From Icerya purchasi (lineage: Eukaryota; Arthropoda; Insecta; Hemiptera; Monophlebidae), in contig CM077115.1 in NCBI GenBank assembly GCA_039619475.1, positions 40,796,944-40,860,943 of the forward strand: 64,000 nt of DNA, given 5' to 3'. Under the pieces are notes generated by a model. That model did no database searches, had not been told where the DNA came from, and worked only from the letters and a program-made list of their open reading frames with translations. Positions 50,001 to 60,747 of the stretch are shown in pieces; within the stretch, counting starts at the first letter, position 1; every line of letters starts with the position of its first letter. The position numbers and the translations under genes were made by a program.

Positions 50001-50783
50001 TTTATGCTTATTACGAAAATGATTTATCTAAAATATTACATTTTTAATTAATTACTTAACAATATAACCGATTATACAGATGAAAAATACAGTATAATAC
50101 TACATAATTAAATGGAAAAACCAAATTTTGATACACTTTCGGTAAGGAAATCGAGTTCATGAAGTAATTTGTGAATGTCGATAAACTTAGTGTTTATATT
50201 TTCATTTGATTATTTATTTTAGTTGTATTAAACACAATGTGTTTGCTTTATAAATTTTCGCTATTTTTTCTTCAGTTTTTTCCAATTTACATCTGTCCGA
50301 TAAAAACAATTATCACATGCGATTATTCGATTCGGTAAATCTAAATATATAAGTAAAATTGTACATGAATATTTTGTACTTAATTCAAAAGCAAACTCCG
50401 TTTACTTTGAACTACTTAATCATGCAGGTACGGTTCCTTAGGAATATCCGAATCTAAATAAAATCTTTCTAATTCATACTAAAAAAATTAGCTTAACTAA
50501 ATTAATGTAGTTATAATATTCACGTTTTATAAATTACCTCTTCAGGAGAATCGCCAACAACTTCCTCTTTCTCTTTAGTGTTTTCTTGAACAGTGTCATT
50601 TTTCTGTAAATCATTGAAGACATTACATTAGTAATAAAAGAAAATAATAAATTATTTACGCTTAGAAAAAAAAAAAAAAAATTTAACACATATATATATT
50701 TAAATTACTTTATTGTTATCAGTTGTTTTTTGTTTAGGAAAAACAGCACCAAGAGTTAATTTCCGAAATATATCCTCGTCCAT
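32621..50783 (-). CDS. DDX52: ATP-dependent RNA helicase DDX52 (Rok1)
   Basis: Thirteen coding exons, all GT/AG and in phase (5' to 3'): 50783-50709, 50603-50538, 50027-49845, 49708-49557, 46041-45938, 45835-45763, 41295-41092, 40816-40726, 40556-40434, 37658-37508, 35850-35775, 34474-34331, 32687-32621. Product 502 aa, shorter than human DDX52 mainly at the N-terminus. DEAD-box motifs are complete: [10 protein letters not shown] (Q motif), APTGSGKT (116-123, ATP binding), PTREL (149-153), DESD (225-228, the DDX52/Rok1 variant of DEAD), SAT (260-262), RGMDFKG and HRIGRTGRAG (motif VI). The C-terminus is Lys/Arg-rich. The family works in the nucleolus on early 18S pre-rRNA cleavage and 40S assembly. 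The start is the only Met before the conserved FRNKHKI segment and opens exon 1. Introns range from about 100 bp to 4.5 kb and hold several transposons. Confidence 0.95.
32688..34330 (-). other. Intron 12 of DDX52
   Basis: A+T-rich, no recognisable element. The open frame at 33586-33789 is low complexity and not supported as a gene. Confidence 0.45.
34575..34925 (-). pseudogene. Reverse-transcriptase fragment in DDX52 intron 11
   Basis: The minus strand reads, with one or two stops, [21 protein letters not shown], then [19 protein letters not shown], then [17 protein letters not shown], then [15 protein letters not shown]. These are successive reverse-transcriptase blocks (palm motif F-x-D-x-x-K-A-F-D) of an arthropod non-LTR element. 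The F/Y-A-D-D box is not present, so the copy is truncated. It lies in the same orientation as the host gene. Confidence 0.75.
35851..37507 (-). other. Intron 10 of DDX52
   Basis: A+T-rich with an (ATT)n run near 36368-36384 and (TA)n near 36581-36598. No gene. Confidence 0.45.
37659..40433 (-). other. Intron 9 of DDX52
   Basis: Contains (TA)n runs at 37908-37926 and 38263-38361. A 38500-38960 block holds two similar sub-segments (each with a GTTAAATTTTA(T/A)ACGATTT(T/G)ACAG core, near 38593 and 38753) and ends in a (CAGA)n stretch, probably a repetitive element. No gene seen. Confidence 0.4.
38263..38361. repeat. (TA)n microsatellite
   Basis: Nearly 100 bp of TA repeats with a few TACA and TTTA interruptions. 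Confidence 0.9.
41007..41067. repeat. Compound (TA)n(CA)n microsatellite
   Basis: About 45 bp of TA repeats followed by about eight CA units, ending some 25 bp from the donor site of DDX52 exon 7. Confidence 0.9.
41296..43313 (-). other. Part of intron 6 of DDX52
   Basis: Homopolymer tracts (A near 41836, T near 42200). A less A+T-rich block at 42930-43200 differs in composition from its surroundings and may be an unrecognised insertion. No coding motif. Confidence 0.4.
43314..43727. mobile_element. Foldback (palindromic) element in DDX52 intron 6
   Basis: Two arms of about 190-200 bp are inverted, imperfect copies of each other around a centre near 43505. The outer ends are ACATGTGCGTCAGTCGAAAA and the inverse of ACATGTACGTTAGTCGAAAA. 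The inner arms share GAATTAAACACTA(C/T)ACAAG and TTTCACTTGCAT. No coding sequence. A transcript of the intron would fold into a long hairpin. The superfamily cannot be told; no clear target duplication was identified. Confidence 0.75.
43728..45762 (-). other. Remainder of intron 6 of DDX52
   Basis: T tract of about 26 bases near 44155. Open frames at 43753-44049 and 44372-44695 show no family motif, and I do not support them as genes. The GAAGATGAG...GCCAAAAC stretch near 45143 resembles the tail of an interspersed repeat. Confidence 0.35.
46790..48565 (+). mobile_element. Jockey-type non-LTR retrotransposon, 5'-truncated, antisense in DDX52 intron 4
   Basis: Reverse transcriptase on the opposite strand to DDX52. 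The readable start is [16 protein letters not shown] near 46795. A stop (TAA, 46928-46930) and a small duplicated AATCTAGC near 47090 that shifts the frame interrupt the upstream part. From 47197 to 48459 a 420-codon frame is open: [30 protein letters not shown] (first catalytic Asp, residue 100), [20 protein letters not shown] (185-188, catalytic). A Jockey-clade C-terminal tail ([24 protein letters not shown]) follows with no RNase H. AATAAA and a run of 15 A (48551-48565) mark the 3' end. ORF1 and the endonuclease are missing. The long open frame and lower A+T content suggest a fairly recent insertion. Confidence 0.88.
48566..49556 (-). other. Remainder of intron 4 of DDX52
   Basis: An open minus-strand frame of 168 codons (48798-49304) is hydrophobic, rich in F, I, Y and C, and has no recognisable motif. 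I regard it as a chance frame. Confidence 0.4.
49757..49779. repeat. Poly(A) tract in DDX52 intron 3
   Basis: About 23 consecutive A in the 136-bp intron between exons 3 and 4. On the gene strand it is a T tract near the acceptor of exon 3's downstream intron and could serve as, or disturb, the polypyrimidine region. Confidence 0.7.
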
Positions 50784-51542
50784 AATTAAATAAACATTTC
50801 GGCAAAAATTTTTAAATATTAATTTTTTTGTCTTCTTTAACGACGTTTGCTACCTGTTTTGTAAATTTGTATTTTATATCGATATCCTAAGTTGTGTGAT
50901 AAATTGTTTTTATTCTCTTTTCATAACAATCCTAGTTAAGAAAAAAAAAAGAGAACCGCTATAAATAGAAAAAAATTAACATTATTTGTAAAAACGATTA
51001 CTTTAAATTTTACCACATTTATTTGGGTTTAATAGTTTCTAATTAACTTTGTAATTGTTGTATAATAAATCAAAATTTACAAAAAAAGATGAATGCGAGA
51101 ATTGCGAGCTTTCTAAGAAATGATCAGGCGCTGCATGTCATTTTTTTTTATCATTGCATGAAATAATTTTTTCTTCACTATAATTTTATACATTTGCTGA
51201 TGTTTGGTAAATTTGTGAAGTGCTCTGGTATTGTATAAAGTGCGCATGAGTATGTTGACAAAGTGGAAAATAGAATAATTCATTACATAATTTTGAATAA
51301 TTTCGTTAAAATTTATTATAATGAATTTATTTTATATTTTCCCAATATATTTATGCATATTTCATGTAACCCTCAAGCATTTTACAAGTCTACAAAGCAC
51401 AAAAACAAATTTATATAACTAGAAAAAAAATAATCTCATGCAATTGCTAAAATAACAACTTAAATACTTAGGTATTCTATAGAATACCTGGATTTCATAC
51501 ATTACTGATGATATACATATTAGGGATAGTGAAATGTAACTG

Positions 51543-51600
<58 letters not shown>

Positions 51601-51909
51601 TACGATATGCCTTTGTCAATCTACTCCTGGATAAAGATTTCCTTCAATATCTTCCATCCACTTCTGTTCTGTGCATTCCTCATCCAGTTCTTTCCAGCTG
51701 TCTTTACTAAATCATCCTGCCAACGCGCTATTGGTCTTTTTATCTTTGCCTATTTATGTTGTATAGATGAAGATCAACGGCTAATCATGTTAACAAAAAT
51801 GTTACATTTAAATTCGTACTCGATACTTCTTTATTGTTTATTGTTTTCTCAACGAAAATCAGAGATCCATGTAGCTCTTTAATGGCCAACAAAACAATTC
51901 AATTGAATC
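50784..51909. other. Upstream region of DDX52
   Basis: Holds the DDX52 promoter and 5' leader; no core element is distinct. Includes a (TA)n tract at 51544-51596. Open frames spanning that tract (Y/I repeats) are artefacts. Confidence 0.45.
51544..51596. repeat. (TA)n microsatellite
   Basis: About 26 uninterrupted TA units. Confidence 0.95.
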
Positions 51910-53235
51910 GTTAAACTAAGTAGCTATAAATATTTCATTTAGAAGTTTTCTCCTAGGACAGTGGACGAGTAAATGTTCAATTGTGTATGGAAAATTGCAA
52001 TTGGAACATAGCGGAATAGGTTGTCTGGACAGGAGGTGGCTATGGGTGATTTTGGAGTGACCTAGGTGGATTCTTGTGACGATTTCATTCCTTTGATTGG
52101 TGAATAATGGGGTTTCCATGGTTGAATAGTATCTCGAATTGAGCGCAGCTTGTTCATGTTCGGGATGTTGATCCACTATTTTTGCCATGTTTGCAGTGAT
52201 TTTTGCACTACATGAACTTTAAGGTCCATTGGCGGTATATTCGGCACCAGAAAGAGCAATGAGCTTTCTATTTCCCTGGATTCCAACATGTTATTGGATC
52301 CATGCAGACGAGACAATACTTGTACTACAAAGAGTGCAAATAATTTCTTTGGTTATTGGGTATTGGCAAGGAGAGTTGCATTTTTGAATAGACGTGATCG
52401 CGTTAAATGAGTCTGTACATATGAAATGTGAGAAGTGAGGATCAGAAATTATTATATTTTCCATCGAAAGTTTCATAGCAAATAGTTCCGCAGAAAAAAT
52501 AGCACCGGAAGAGAGTAGCGGAAAATAATTTTTTTGTCAGATGCTACTCCACAACTTGTTCCTTAGTTTTTTGGAGTCGTCAGAAAAAATTATTTTGCAG
52601 CTGTCATATTCGCTGATCATGAATTGATATATACGGAACGCAAAATTCTGGGATATGTTTCCTGTTTTGAGAATTGCTGGAGCTGAAGATCTATGCTGAG
52701 ATGCAGGTTTACCCATGGAGATGTTGGTGCTACATAGTCAGTTGATGATATGTCGGTGGTAAAGTGAATTGCATCGAATCTAAGATTTCAATGACTTGCT
52801 TATGGAGAGTGGGAACCGATGTATGAGGTGATGTTCGAAGCGAATTCAGCGAAGGAATATTGACCGACGACTTAAGACGAATCCACGTGTTTTAAATGCT
52901 CCGGTTTCTGTAAATATTGAAAGGAGGAATACCGCCTTCACAAAGAATACAAACAGATGGAGAAGTAGGAAAAGCGCCAATGGCGAGTCTCGTAGCAGTA
53001 TGATGTATTGTATTGTGTGAGTTGATGATATTTTGACTAGCCGAAGAATAGATTACAGCGCCGTAGTTGAGCCTCGATTTAATCGGTGCTTGGTGGTTTC
53101 TCAATAAGGAGAAACGATTTGAGCCATACAATGTGCCAGCCAGTTTATGAATTAACTTTTGTTTTTTGGTGCAGCCCATTTTTAGTTGGTTGATAAATGA
53201 CTTCTATGAAAGGTTCTCATTCAAAGTTATTTAAC
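51910..53235 (-). pseudogene. Non-LTR retroelement 3' half with RNase H remnant
   Basis: Minus-strand pieces occur in the proper order. Near 53170-52900 is the post-thumb segment (KSRLNYGAVIYSSAS, HHTATRLAIGAFPTSP). Near 52500-52290 is an RNase H-like segment (AMKLSMENIIISDP, then FICTDSFNAITSIQKC, then SSAWIQ). Near 52190-51920 is the C-terminal cysteine motif (TRIHLGHSKITHSHLLSRQ, then PLCSNCNFPYTIEHLLVHCP). That order (RT, RNase H, then CCHC-like tail) is typical of I-group non-LTR elements. Several stops and frameshifts; the catalytic reverse-transcriptase core is gone. Confidence 0.8.
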
Positions 53236-53639
53236 TTTTTTAATTGTGAAAAACTGTTTGTAAGATCATAAGTATGACATACCTTCTCGGCAAACTTTTT
53301 TTTAGAAAGGGCCAGATGGTAAAAATTTTAGGCTCAGCAGGCCAAATAGCAAACGTGAAGATATAAATGGGTAATAAAAAGAGCTTTAATTTTTTTGTTA
53401 TGAAGTGATACTTTTGTAATATATGTACACATGTTACTACCACTTACAAAAAATAACGAATAACATTTACATTTACATATGAAAAAAATGTTATTATAAT
53501 ATAGATTAAAATTTCTAATGTGAAAAATGTAATTGTTTTTTCTGAGATAATATTTCATCATATTGGAGTTTGAAATTAATATTTTCTACCATTAAAGTTA
53601 TTTGCAAATGGTCATCTATTAATAATAATGTGAATTGCG
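53236..53639. other. A+T-rich spacer between retroelement and hAT remnant
   Basis: No motif recognised. Confidence 0.35.
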
Positions 53640-54170
53640 GTTTTACATATTTCATTTTTTAAAATGTCTCTTCACATTGGTAAATTTTCGCAAGTACGGA
53701 TATAAATCCCCGTGCATGTGATTTTTAATGGAGCATATCTATTTTCCGAAATATACTTATAAAATTGAGTTAAACCCTTTTCATTAAACATAATTTTCAA
53801 CCTATCATTTTGCAAATCAATCACTTCCGGTTGAAGGTCTCACGGAAACTCAGTCGTAGTCAAATGGATTTTGAAACATGGAAATACTTTTTGTATTTAC
53901 ATCGAAATCCGCAAAACGCTGTTGCAATTGTAGTATAAGTTCAGGAAATATATCTTGAGGGATTTTTTTGGGGAATGGGGATTTTGCTAATATTTAAAAT
54001 TTTTTGCAGCATGTAAAATGGTTAAATTTGTTTAATGTTATTTACGTTTTGAACAATTTAAATTTTTGGCGATATGCTTTTACAATAGAACATCATTCAG
54101 CGAGCTGGATTAAAAACAAACAGCGGTCGAATTTGAATTTGGCCCGCGAGCCGTAGTTTGTCGACCCCTG
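53640..54170 (-). mobile_element. hAT (ZBED/Buster-like) transposon remnant
   Basis: Minus-strand codons at about 53835-53680 read IDLQNDRLKIMFNEKGLTQF, then YKYISENRYAPLK. This matches the C-terminal region of hAT transposases related to GTF2IRD2/ZBED5 (E-L-I-x-L-Q-x-D...F-N...F-Y-x-x-L). At 54141-54170 a GGCCCGCGAGCCGTAGTTTG...CCCTG stretch is a typical hAT terminal repeat (inverse starts CAGGGGTCGACAAACTACGG). The left terminus was not found. Stops make it inactive. Confidence 0.7.
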
Positions 54171-55185
54171 CTCTAGACCATTAGTACACGGACTCTTCTC
54201 GAAAGTTAATTTTAACAACGGGCCTGCTCAAATCCTTTTTTTTCGACCGCGTCCAATATTGAAAACTATTTTTTTTAAATACTTCCTACTTTATTTACCT
54301 GTTCTAGGCAAGCAATTTCTGTCTACATATATGTAGAATTTAAAAATATATACTTGCTTTTCAAAAATAAAATATTGAGCTTTATTTTTACGATCATAAT
54401 GCAAAATCCAGACATTAGAACAGTGGAAGTCCAATATTAAATTTACATCTGTAATTAAGTTTCAGTAATACACTAAATTAGAAATTTTGTGTATAAAACT
54501 GTTGAAAACAATTAATACATAGATGGAAATCAGGTTTAATACAATAAACAATTAGATAAGCGTCGCGTCGTTATGCTGACTGCGTTTAGTGTACTCTCAC
54601 AAATCTTTTTAAGGACACACTACCAGTTGTGTAAATCACACTTTTATTCTATTGTTTCTTTTATGTGGAATGTCAAATCAGTAAAAACCAATTTAAAAAT
54701 CTGATTGTATTCTTTTTCTTCAAAAAATATAAAGAAATTAATTAAAATATCAAATATTTATAGAATGAATCAGTTGATTTTAATGTAAACTGCTAAAAAT
54801 ATTTAATTATTAATCTGCGGCTCCCGCTTTTATTTTTCAGATTATGTTGTAGTTTTAGATTTTAATGTTAAGATGCGTATCTGGTAGTCGCACACTAATA
54901 AAGTTATTTTGTATTTCATAGTGCATAAATAAAAGGCTATTTTTAAGTTTATTTTGTATTTTTTTTGTCTGGACTTTTTACCATGTATTTCAATAGCAAA
55001 AAATAGATTTAGAATTGTATTTTATTTTGCTTTATTTTATTCAATATCTTGCTCATAGAACATTTACAGAAATTTGTGTTACATTATATTATTAAATAAT
55101 GGATCGCATTCTTTCAATTATATTATTTTTTTTTTTCATACAACACACGGAATCCTCAGCACATGAAACGCAATGTTTGACTAAT
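54171..55185. other. Intergenic DNA, nothing recognised
   Basis: A+T-rich. No coding or RNA motif. Confidence 0.4.
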
Positions 55186-55920
55186 AGAGCGATCTTTCTA
55201 TTGATAAATTACACGATTGAAAAAAAAAATATTTTTTTGAAACTTTTGAGCTTTCAACGCCCCAAGGGTCCGATTTTAAAGTTGGAAACTGAAATGCTCC
55301 AAAGTAAAAAAAAAAAACACAAAGATGTGCATTTTTTTAACCTTGTTCAATATATTTAGCTATAAAGCTGAGCCACGAGCGGGGACTACACGTGATTTTT
55401 TAGCTTTTTTAAACTTTTGGTAAACTTCCAATGTTTCGTTAAAAAAATGCAATACGAGTTTGCTACCGACAAATAGCGTTCTTTCCAACAGTATATCATA
55501 TGCCCCGAAAAAAAAATATTTTTTTTCATAAGTTCCAGCTCTCGAAGCCCCGCGAGTGGCTAATTTTAAAGTTGGAAACCTAGATGTTCCAAACCAAAGA
55601 AATATACGTGCATATGCATATTTTCAACCTTGTTCAAAATTTTTAGCTATAATACTCGTGCCGCAAAGAGGGAGCTACATATTAGATCTCACGCTTTTTT
55701 GAACTTCTCGTAAACTTCAAAAGTTTCATTAAAGAAATAAAATATGGTTTTTTACTCGACAAATAGCGATCTTTCCAAAGAAAAAAAATTTCGAGCTTTC
55801 GGCGCCCCGAGGGTCTAATTTTAATGTTGGAAGCCCACATGTTGCATAATATTGTATTGCATTTACAATAAGCATTTCTGCAAAAGGACACTTTTTTAAT
55901 TCATCGGGAAGTAGGGGAAA
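55186..55920. repeat. Two and a half diverged tandem units of about 250-290 bp
   Basis: The block CTTTC(A/G)(A/G)CGCCCC.AGGGTC followed by ATTTTAA(A/T)GTTGGAA(A/G)C appears near 55251, 55541 (more diverged) and 55795. The AGCTATAA...GCCACGAGCGGGGACTACA / GCCGCAAAGAGGGAGCTACA block follows the first and second. The motif ACAAATAGCG(T/A)TCTTTCC appears near 55468 and 55759. No protein-coding sense. It looks like an old tandem repeat or a repetitive insertion. Confidence 0.6.
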
Positions 55921-56477
55921 AATCGTTCGCAAGATTCACCGTGGACAGACAAGACAGAACGACAAAGCGAGAAATAAAACGTTATAAAAATACGAAAATA
56001 ATTTTAAAGGTGTTGTATGAATTTGATATTTCACTCGTGAACCTTCATGAGATAATGCAACTTCTCTGAATCGCGTTAATAGGAGAATTCGTTTAAGAAA
56101 GGTGGAGAATACTTCGCGAAAAGTAGAATGATTCATTTGTTTGATTGCAACTGATTCTTACGGCTTTATTGTATGTGTTAAAACATATTTGATGTTAATC
56201 TATAAATTTAAAAAATTAGTTACTTCTTTCAAAAGAATCAAATTATTTAAGAGCAATAACAATTAAAATATGAGAATTGGTAGAAATAGTGAATTCACAA
56301 TGATCATAAAATATTTATTATTTACTTCTGAACAAAATGATTCACAGCAAATAAATTCTTTATATAAATTTCTGTCCAACAAAACACGTACTATAAAAAC
56401 TGATTTTTAAATTTTTTATACTTTTCGTTAATTTTATTTAGTATATATTTTTTCGTTCACATTTTTGTATATAAAAC

Positions 56478-57217
56478 TAGCAAAACCCGGCTACGCTTCG
56501 CTGTGGCTTAGTTTAGTATTATTACGAAAGTAAATAAAAGTATTCGGGTAAACATCGGTTCACCAAGAAAATACATCATTCAATTTAATACCATACCTTG
56601 TTACTACAAACGAAAGAAAGAAAAAATGTTTTTCAATGAAAATCGTTTTTTATTGTAAAGTTAGTGAATGTATACTACAACACCAATGCTCCACCAAATG
56701 GGACCTGATTATTTCGCAAGTCAAAGAAAACTGTTGAACACTTTGGAAAAAGACAATGTACACAGTGCAAATTACAATTTCAAATGCCACGTGGTTCAAT
56801 CTTCTTCAGCAGTTTACACCTTGAAATCGCGAATAGTGTCGTTTTTTTTGTTTTAGCATGATTACCAACCTGTTTGCTTGCTTGACGATAACGATCGTTT
56901 CCTCGCAACAAACCTGCTGCAGCGGTCTTTCTCTCACTAATCGGGCACTGTCACCGCATACATAATCACTATACGTTTTTCTGGAATTCCTCTCTATAAT
57001 GCCGAAAGCAAATCATAGATCGCGCCACTTACAATTGTTTCCGAAACGCTTAAAATTCCCCATTCCCGGAGGAACTTACGAGATTAAAAGTATATAAAAA
57101 TACTCTTACACAGGAATTCAACGTTGCGTAAAAATTTCAAGTTAATCCATCCACTACTTTTCGAGTTTTACGGCCGCAAACATATGGAAGCCGTATTTTT
57201 ATATATATAGAAGATAT
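56478..57217. repeat. Interspersed repeat with CCCGGCTACGCTTCGCTG end
   Basis: The left edge ACTAGCAAAACCCGGCTACGCTTCGCTG and the right edge ...CATATGGAAGCCGTATTTTTATATATATAGAAGAT are of a kind I know as the edges of dispersed, non-autonomous repeats in many arthropod and other animal genomes. The interior has more G+C than its surroundings and no coding motif. I cannot name the class. Confidence 0.45.
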
Positions 57218-57705
57218 TTCGATAGTTTTATAGGATATTTGAACCTCCGCATCCCCCTTGCTTGCAAGCTCTTTTATATGTAATATTAATATACGTATAC
57301 TTATGATCGAATTTCGCAATTTACATTAGTAATAATCTTTCTTTAACTTTAATAAAAGCGTAGTAGTTCATTTTCTGTACTGATATTAAATATAAATAAA
57401 TAAACATAAAAAAACAGAAATTGATAACTTCACAAATAAATAGATAAAAACAAATCGATAGGTTTCCAGCAAAATCGTGATCGTTAATAACTGATTATCG
57501 AGTGATTCCAAAACATGATCAATCATTTTTTATATTTATTTATATTGAATATGAACTTCAGTTTTCTAGATAAATTGTGTCAATACAAAGCCGCGAATGT
57601 GAAAAATGGAAGTTTACTTAGAGTACTTGATTTCTGTTTATAGCGGGACACTATTAAAGTGAATACTTAAAATGAACACTATTAAGTGATATCCGAAATA
57701 ATACA

Positions 57706-57711
57706 TTTATT
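57706..57711 (-). terminator. Poly(A) signal of RPL15
   Basis: AATAAA on the minus strand, 36 nt beyond the RPL15 stop codon. The short 3' UTR is normal for a ribosomal protein gene. Confidence 0.7.
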
Positions 57712-57746
57712 TTGTAAAAAGTATTTCAAATACAAGATATTTATAA

Positions 57747-57941
57747 TTAACGTTTTCTGCGTAACTGGAGAGAATTCCTTCTGATCCAGGATGCTCGTCT
57801 GGAACCTCCTGTTGTATGCGAGTAACCATGTCCTTTTCCGAGTCCACGGGATTTGCGGCCGGCGGAAGTCTTACCTCTTAATTCACGATGTTTATGAACA
57901 GGTTCACAAACCCAATTAATTTTTGGATCTGTTCGAATAGC
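57747..57941 (-). CDS. RPL15: 60S ribosomal protein L15, last coding exon (partial gene)
   Basis: The minus strand encodes the C-terminal 64 residues of eL15. It starts [20 protein letters not shown], continues with [20 protein letters not shown] and ends [17 protein letters not shown] before TAA. The match to animal RPL15 is unmistakable ([27 protein letters not shown]). eL15 is a core rRNA-binding protein of the large subunit, near the 5.8S/28S domains. The exon begins at phase 0 after a TTTATTTATGTAG acceptor. The preceding exons are not in the window, so the intron is at least 6.06 kb and hosts the snoRNA array. Poly(A) signal at 57706. Confidence 0.97.
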   Translation of the reverse strand, partial: AIRTDPKINWVCEPVHKHRELRGKTSAGRKSRGLGKGHGYSHTTGGSRRASWIRRNSLQLRRKR

Positions 57942-60050
57942 CTACATAAATAAAATTTAAAACAATGTAATATATTCTTAAATTAATAATGTTTTCTAAA
58001 GGAATGGTGGCTAACTAATTGAACATCATTGTTCAAGATAATGTGTAAATAAATAAAAATTTCACGTTTTAATTTTTTATTTGTATTATATTTTTGCTAG
58101 TTATGCAGGGGGGAGGATGAGTCGCACGCACATTCACTTATTTGTCCTGATGGTAGATTATTGACATAATTATTTGGATTATTGTTGATAGTGTATAATT
58201 TATTGTATAGTTTGTTATTGGTATAACGTAATATTTGACGTGCTTTTCGGAAGATATTAAAAATGTTCTAAATCAGCGGATTAAAGTAAAATTTTGCACA
58301 TTGCATATTATTAGTTCAGTTGTTTGATATTTGTTTTTAAAAAAATATATTTCCTTTGTATTCGTTATTTAGGTGTGTAATTGTTATTTGTTGTAATGTG
58401 TTTCGATGAGTCTATTCTTCAATTGTATGTTACCGACATAAGTGGGCTAAGCATTAATAACGATATATGTCGATGTGCGTTTCCCGAATATTTCGTATTG
58501 TAATGATTTATTATTTAATGTTATTTTAAATCAAAAAGGTTAATTATTTTGTGGTCATTTTCTATAGTATATTATACGTTATTGTTTATTGAATTAAAAA
58601 AAATTAAGAAATAGTTTATCGTAATTTATGTTATTATTAGTAACATATACATCAAATATCATCAACACATCTAATGCAAAGTAGGATGTTATAATTTCAA
58701 AATTTATTACATATATTATCTTCGTAGTGTTGATAAGTGTTTCAATTGATAAGCATTTATTCTAAATATAGACTTTGTTTTTAATTATGAAATAATAGTA
58801 TTTATAGTATCAAGAAGTTGGCTAGTATAACATGGGTCATTCACATACTTGAACATATTATATTCAAATTTATGTTTCGAGTTCCTATTTTTTGATGCTA
58901 AAATGCTTGTTACTGATTAGGTATGGTATTGTTTAGCTCTATTCAATTTAAATACATTTACAGCCAAATAAAAACACCTGCAAATAATTCAATTATTTTT
59001 GTAAAATAGATTATTTATATATATATGCGTTTTTTTGTATAATTTCTTATAAATCTGAATCACATTTACTCTACAATCTCGAACTATACAATGTAATGCA
59101 AATATCACTAGAGTATATCTTCAATAGCTCGCAGAACATTTCATTCTTTTTCAAATTAAGAATTTCAAAATTTAACAATCAAGAAAATTTTAGTATAATT
59201 TACAGACTAACTCTTAATTGTCCTTAGAATCAAAAGAATCCTTTCACAAATAATGCAATTCAGTTTATATTTAAACATTAATTTAATCCTAATAATAATT
59301 CTAAATATCGGCGGCAAACTTTCCATAATTTGTTCCTTTTTTTCTTTTTTATGTTATCATTATATTTAATTTTTGAAAATAGTGTTATAATATTGCTAAT
59401 GGCAATATGTAACAAGATGCTTCTTTACCAAAGTAAGTCTATTTCGATTTCACAAATCCTCAATTTTACGATAATTTAATGAAATAGTTAATTCCTGTGG
59501 TACGATATATTTCTTAAATGTCTTAATTTCCCCGCAATACCTAAAGACACGAACAGATCCAAATACAGTCCTTCCTTTAAGGCCACTTCAATTTCAGTTA
59601 CAAATCGAGATAGTTTATAATTAAAAGCTGATTGCACTTACATATTCTCATTTCTTATCATAAAGATTGCTCGCTGTTATTTTGCTTATCGTTATTAACA
59701 AATAATATACAAATCAAAAAGGGGCTCAATACTAATAATAAACAACGAATTTTATACTTGGTTATTACTTGTTTATGCTAAAGTTTTATATGGAATTAAA
59801 TTATTTCAACGCTTGAAAATAACCTACTCATTGAACCACTCCATTATTAGTACGAAGCAACTTTAACAGAGACACTTACATCATGTTATTTCATGACCCT
59901 GCACTATACGTAATTATTATTTATCCGGCTTAATCATTTTCATCTTAAATAGGAAATCAGTCAAAAGCTAATGAGGTTGTTATCACCGAATATTGCAGAA
60001 ATAAATAAAAAAAAAATCATAAAAATATATAATACATATCGCGTATTTTG
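57942..60050 (-). other. RPL15 intron, snoRNA-free 3' part
   Basis: About 2.1 kb of A+T-rich intron between the last exon and the first snoRNA copy. No exon, C/D box RNA or transposon that I can support. Confidence 0.5.
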
Positions 60051-60134
60051 GATGCCTTCAGAAAGTAGTTGGTGATAATATTCGTCAGATTTATTTTCAG
60101 ATTGGTGCATGGTTCACTTTCATCATAAGGCGTT
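60051..60134 (-). ncRNA. Box C/D snoRNA copy 1 (18S G1328-type guide)
   Basis: 84 nt, minus strand. C box ATGATGA at 60120-60126, D' box CTGA at 60097-60100, D box CTGA at 60058-60061. The D' guide contains CCATGCACCA. The D guide is CACCAACTA, nine pairs to 18S instead of ten. The terminal stem is damaged: the 5' side reads AACGCC against GGCATC, leaving about four pairs. This copy is nearest the RPL15 exon, its flanks are unlike the tandem unit, and it may be an aged copy. Confidence 0.8.
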
Positions 60135-60273
60135 AAAAGAATTTATAAAATTATTTTTATAAAACATTCAAATGGGAAATGTAATAGATTATTACCTTTT
60201 ATTAAACGTTCACTTAAACGAATAATATGCTTTCATAATAAAAATCACTATAAATAATTTTCTTTCGTAAACT

Positions 60274-60686
60274 GCGATTAATACTAGCAATGGCAAAGTA
60301 AAACAAGCCACTGTATATTACTTACATGTTTTATTCCTGTTATATTAATAATAAATAAAAGTTCGCAACGTATAACATTAATTATCTTGAACAGTATAAA
60401 ACACAAAATCACACAAAAATGTAATATATAAAAAACGTAAAATAATACAGCAGTCTGACCGGATTATTTTTATTTAGACGTAGCCATGAATATGTCTAAA
60501 TAAAAAGACGAAAGCGGTCGGACTGCTATATTATTTTACGTGAGTTTGTGTTTTATACAGTTCAAGTTAATGTTATACATTGCGAACTTTTATTTATAAT
60601 TAATACATATAAGGGAAATATAACAATTACGTAAGTGCATATAAAATGATTTGTTTTACTTCGCCATTGCTAATAATAAAAATCGC
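60274..60686. mobile_element. Foldback palindrome between snoRNA copies 1 and 2
   Basis: Two inverted arms of about 190-200 bp meet near 60485. Shared blocks include AGCAATGGC(A/G)AAGTAAAACAA at the outer ends, AATAAAAGTTCGCAA(C/T)GTATA in mid-arm, and GCAGTC(T/C)GACCG with TATTTAGAC towards the centre. No coding capacity. Part of the RPL15 intron, so the pre-mRNA would carry a long hairpin whose feet lie about 140 and 60 bases from snoRNA copies 1 and 2. Probably a foldback-type transposon or an inverted duplication; no clear target duplication. Confidence 0.75.
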
Positions 60687-60747
60687 TTTTAAGCCGATCA
60701 TATTTTGCGTTTATTTAAGGTTATTGTGAAAAAATTTAGTTAATTTG

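Noticed and set aside
51419..51882. Tyr/Ile-repeat open frames on both strands
   Set aside because: Produced by the (TA)n microsatellite.
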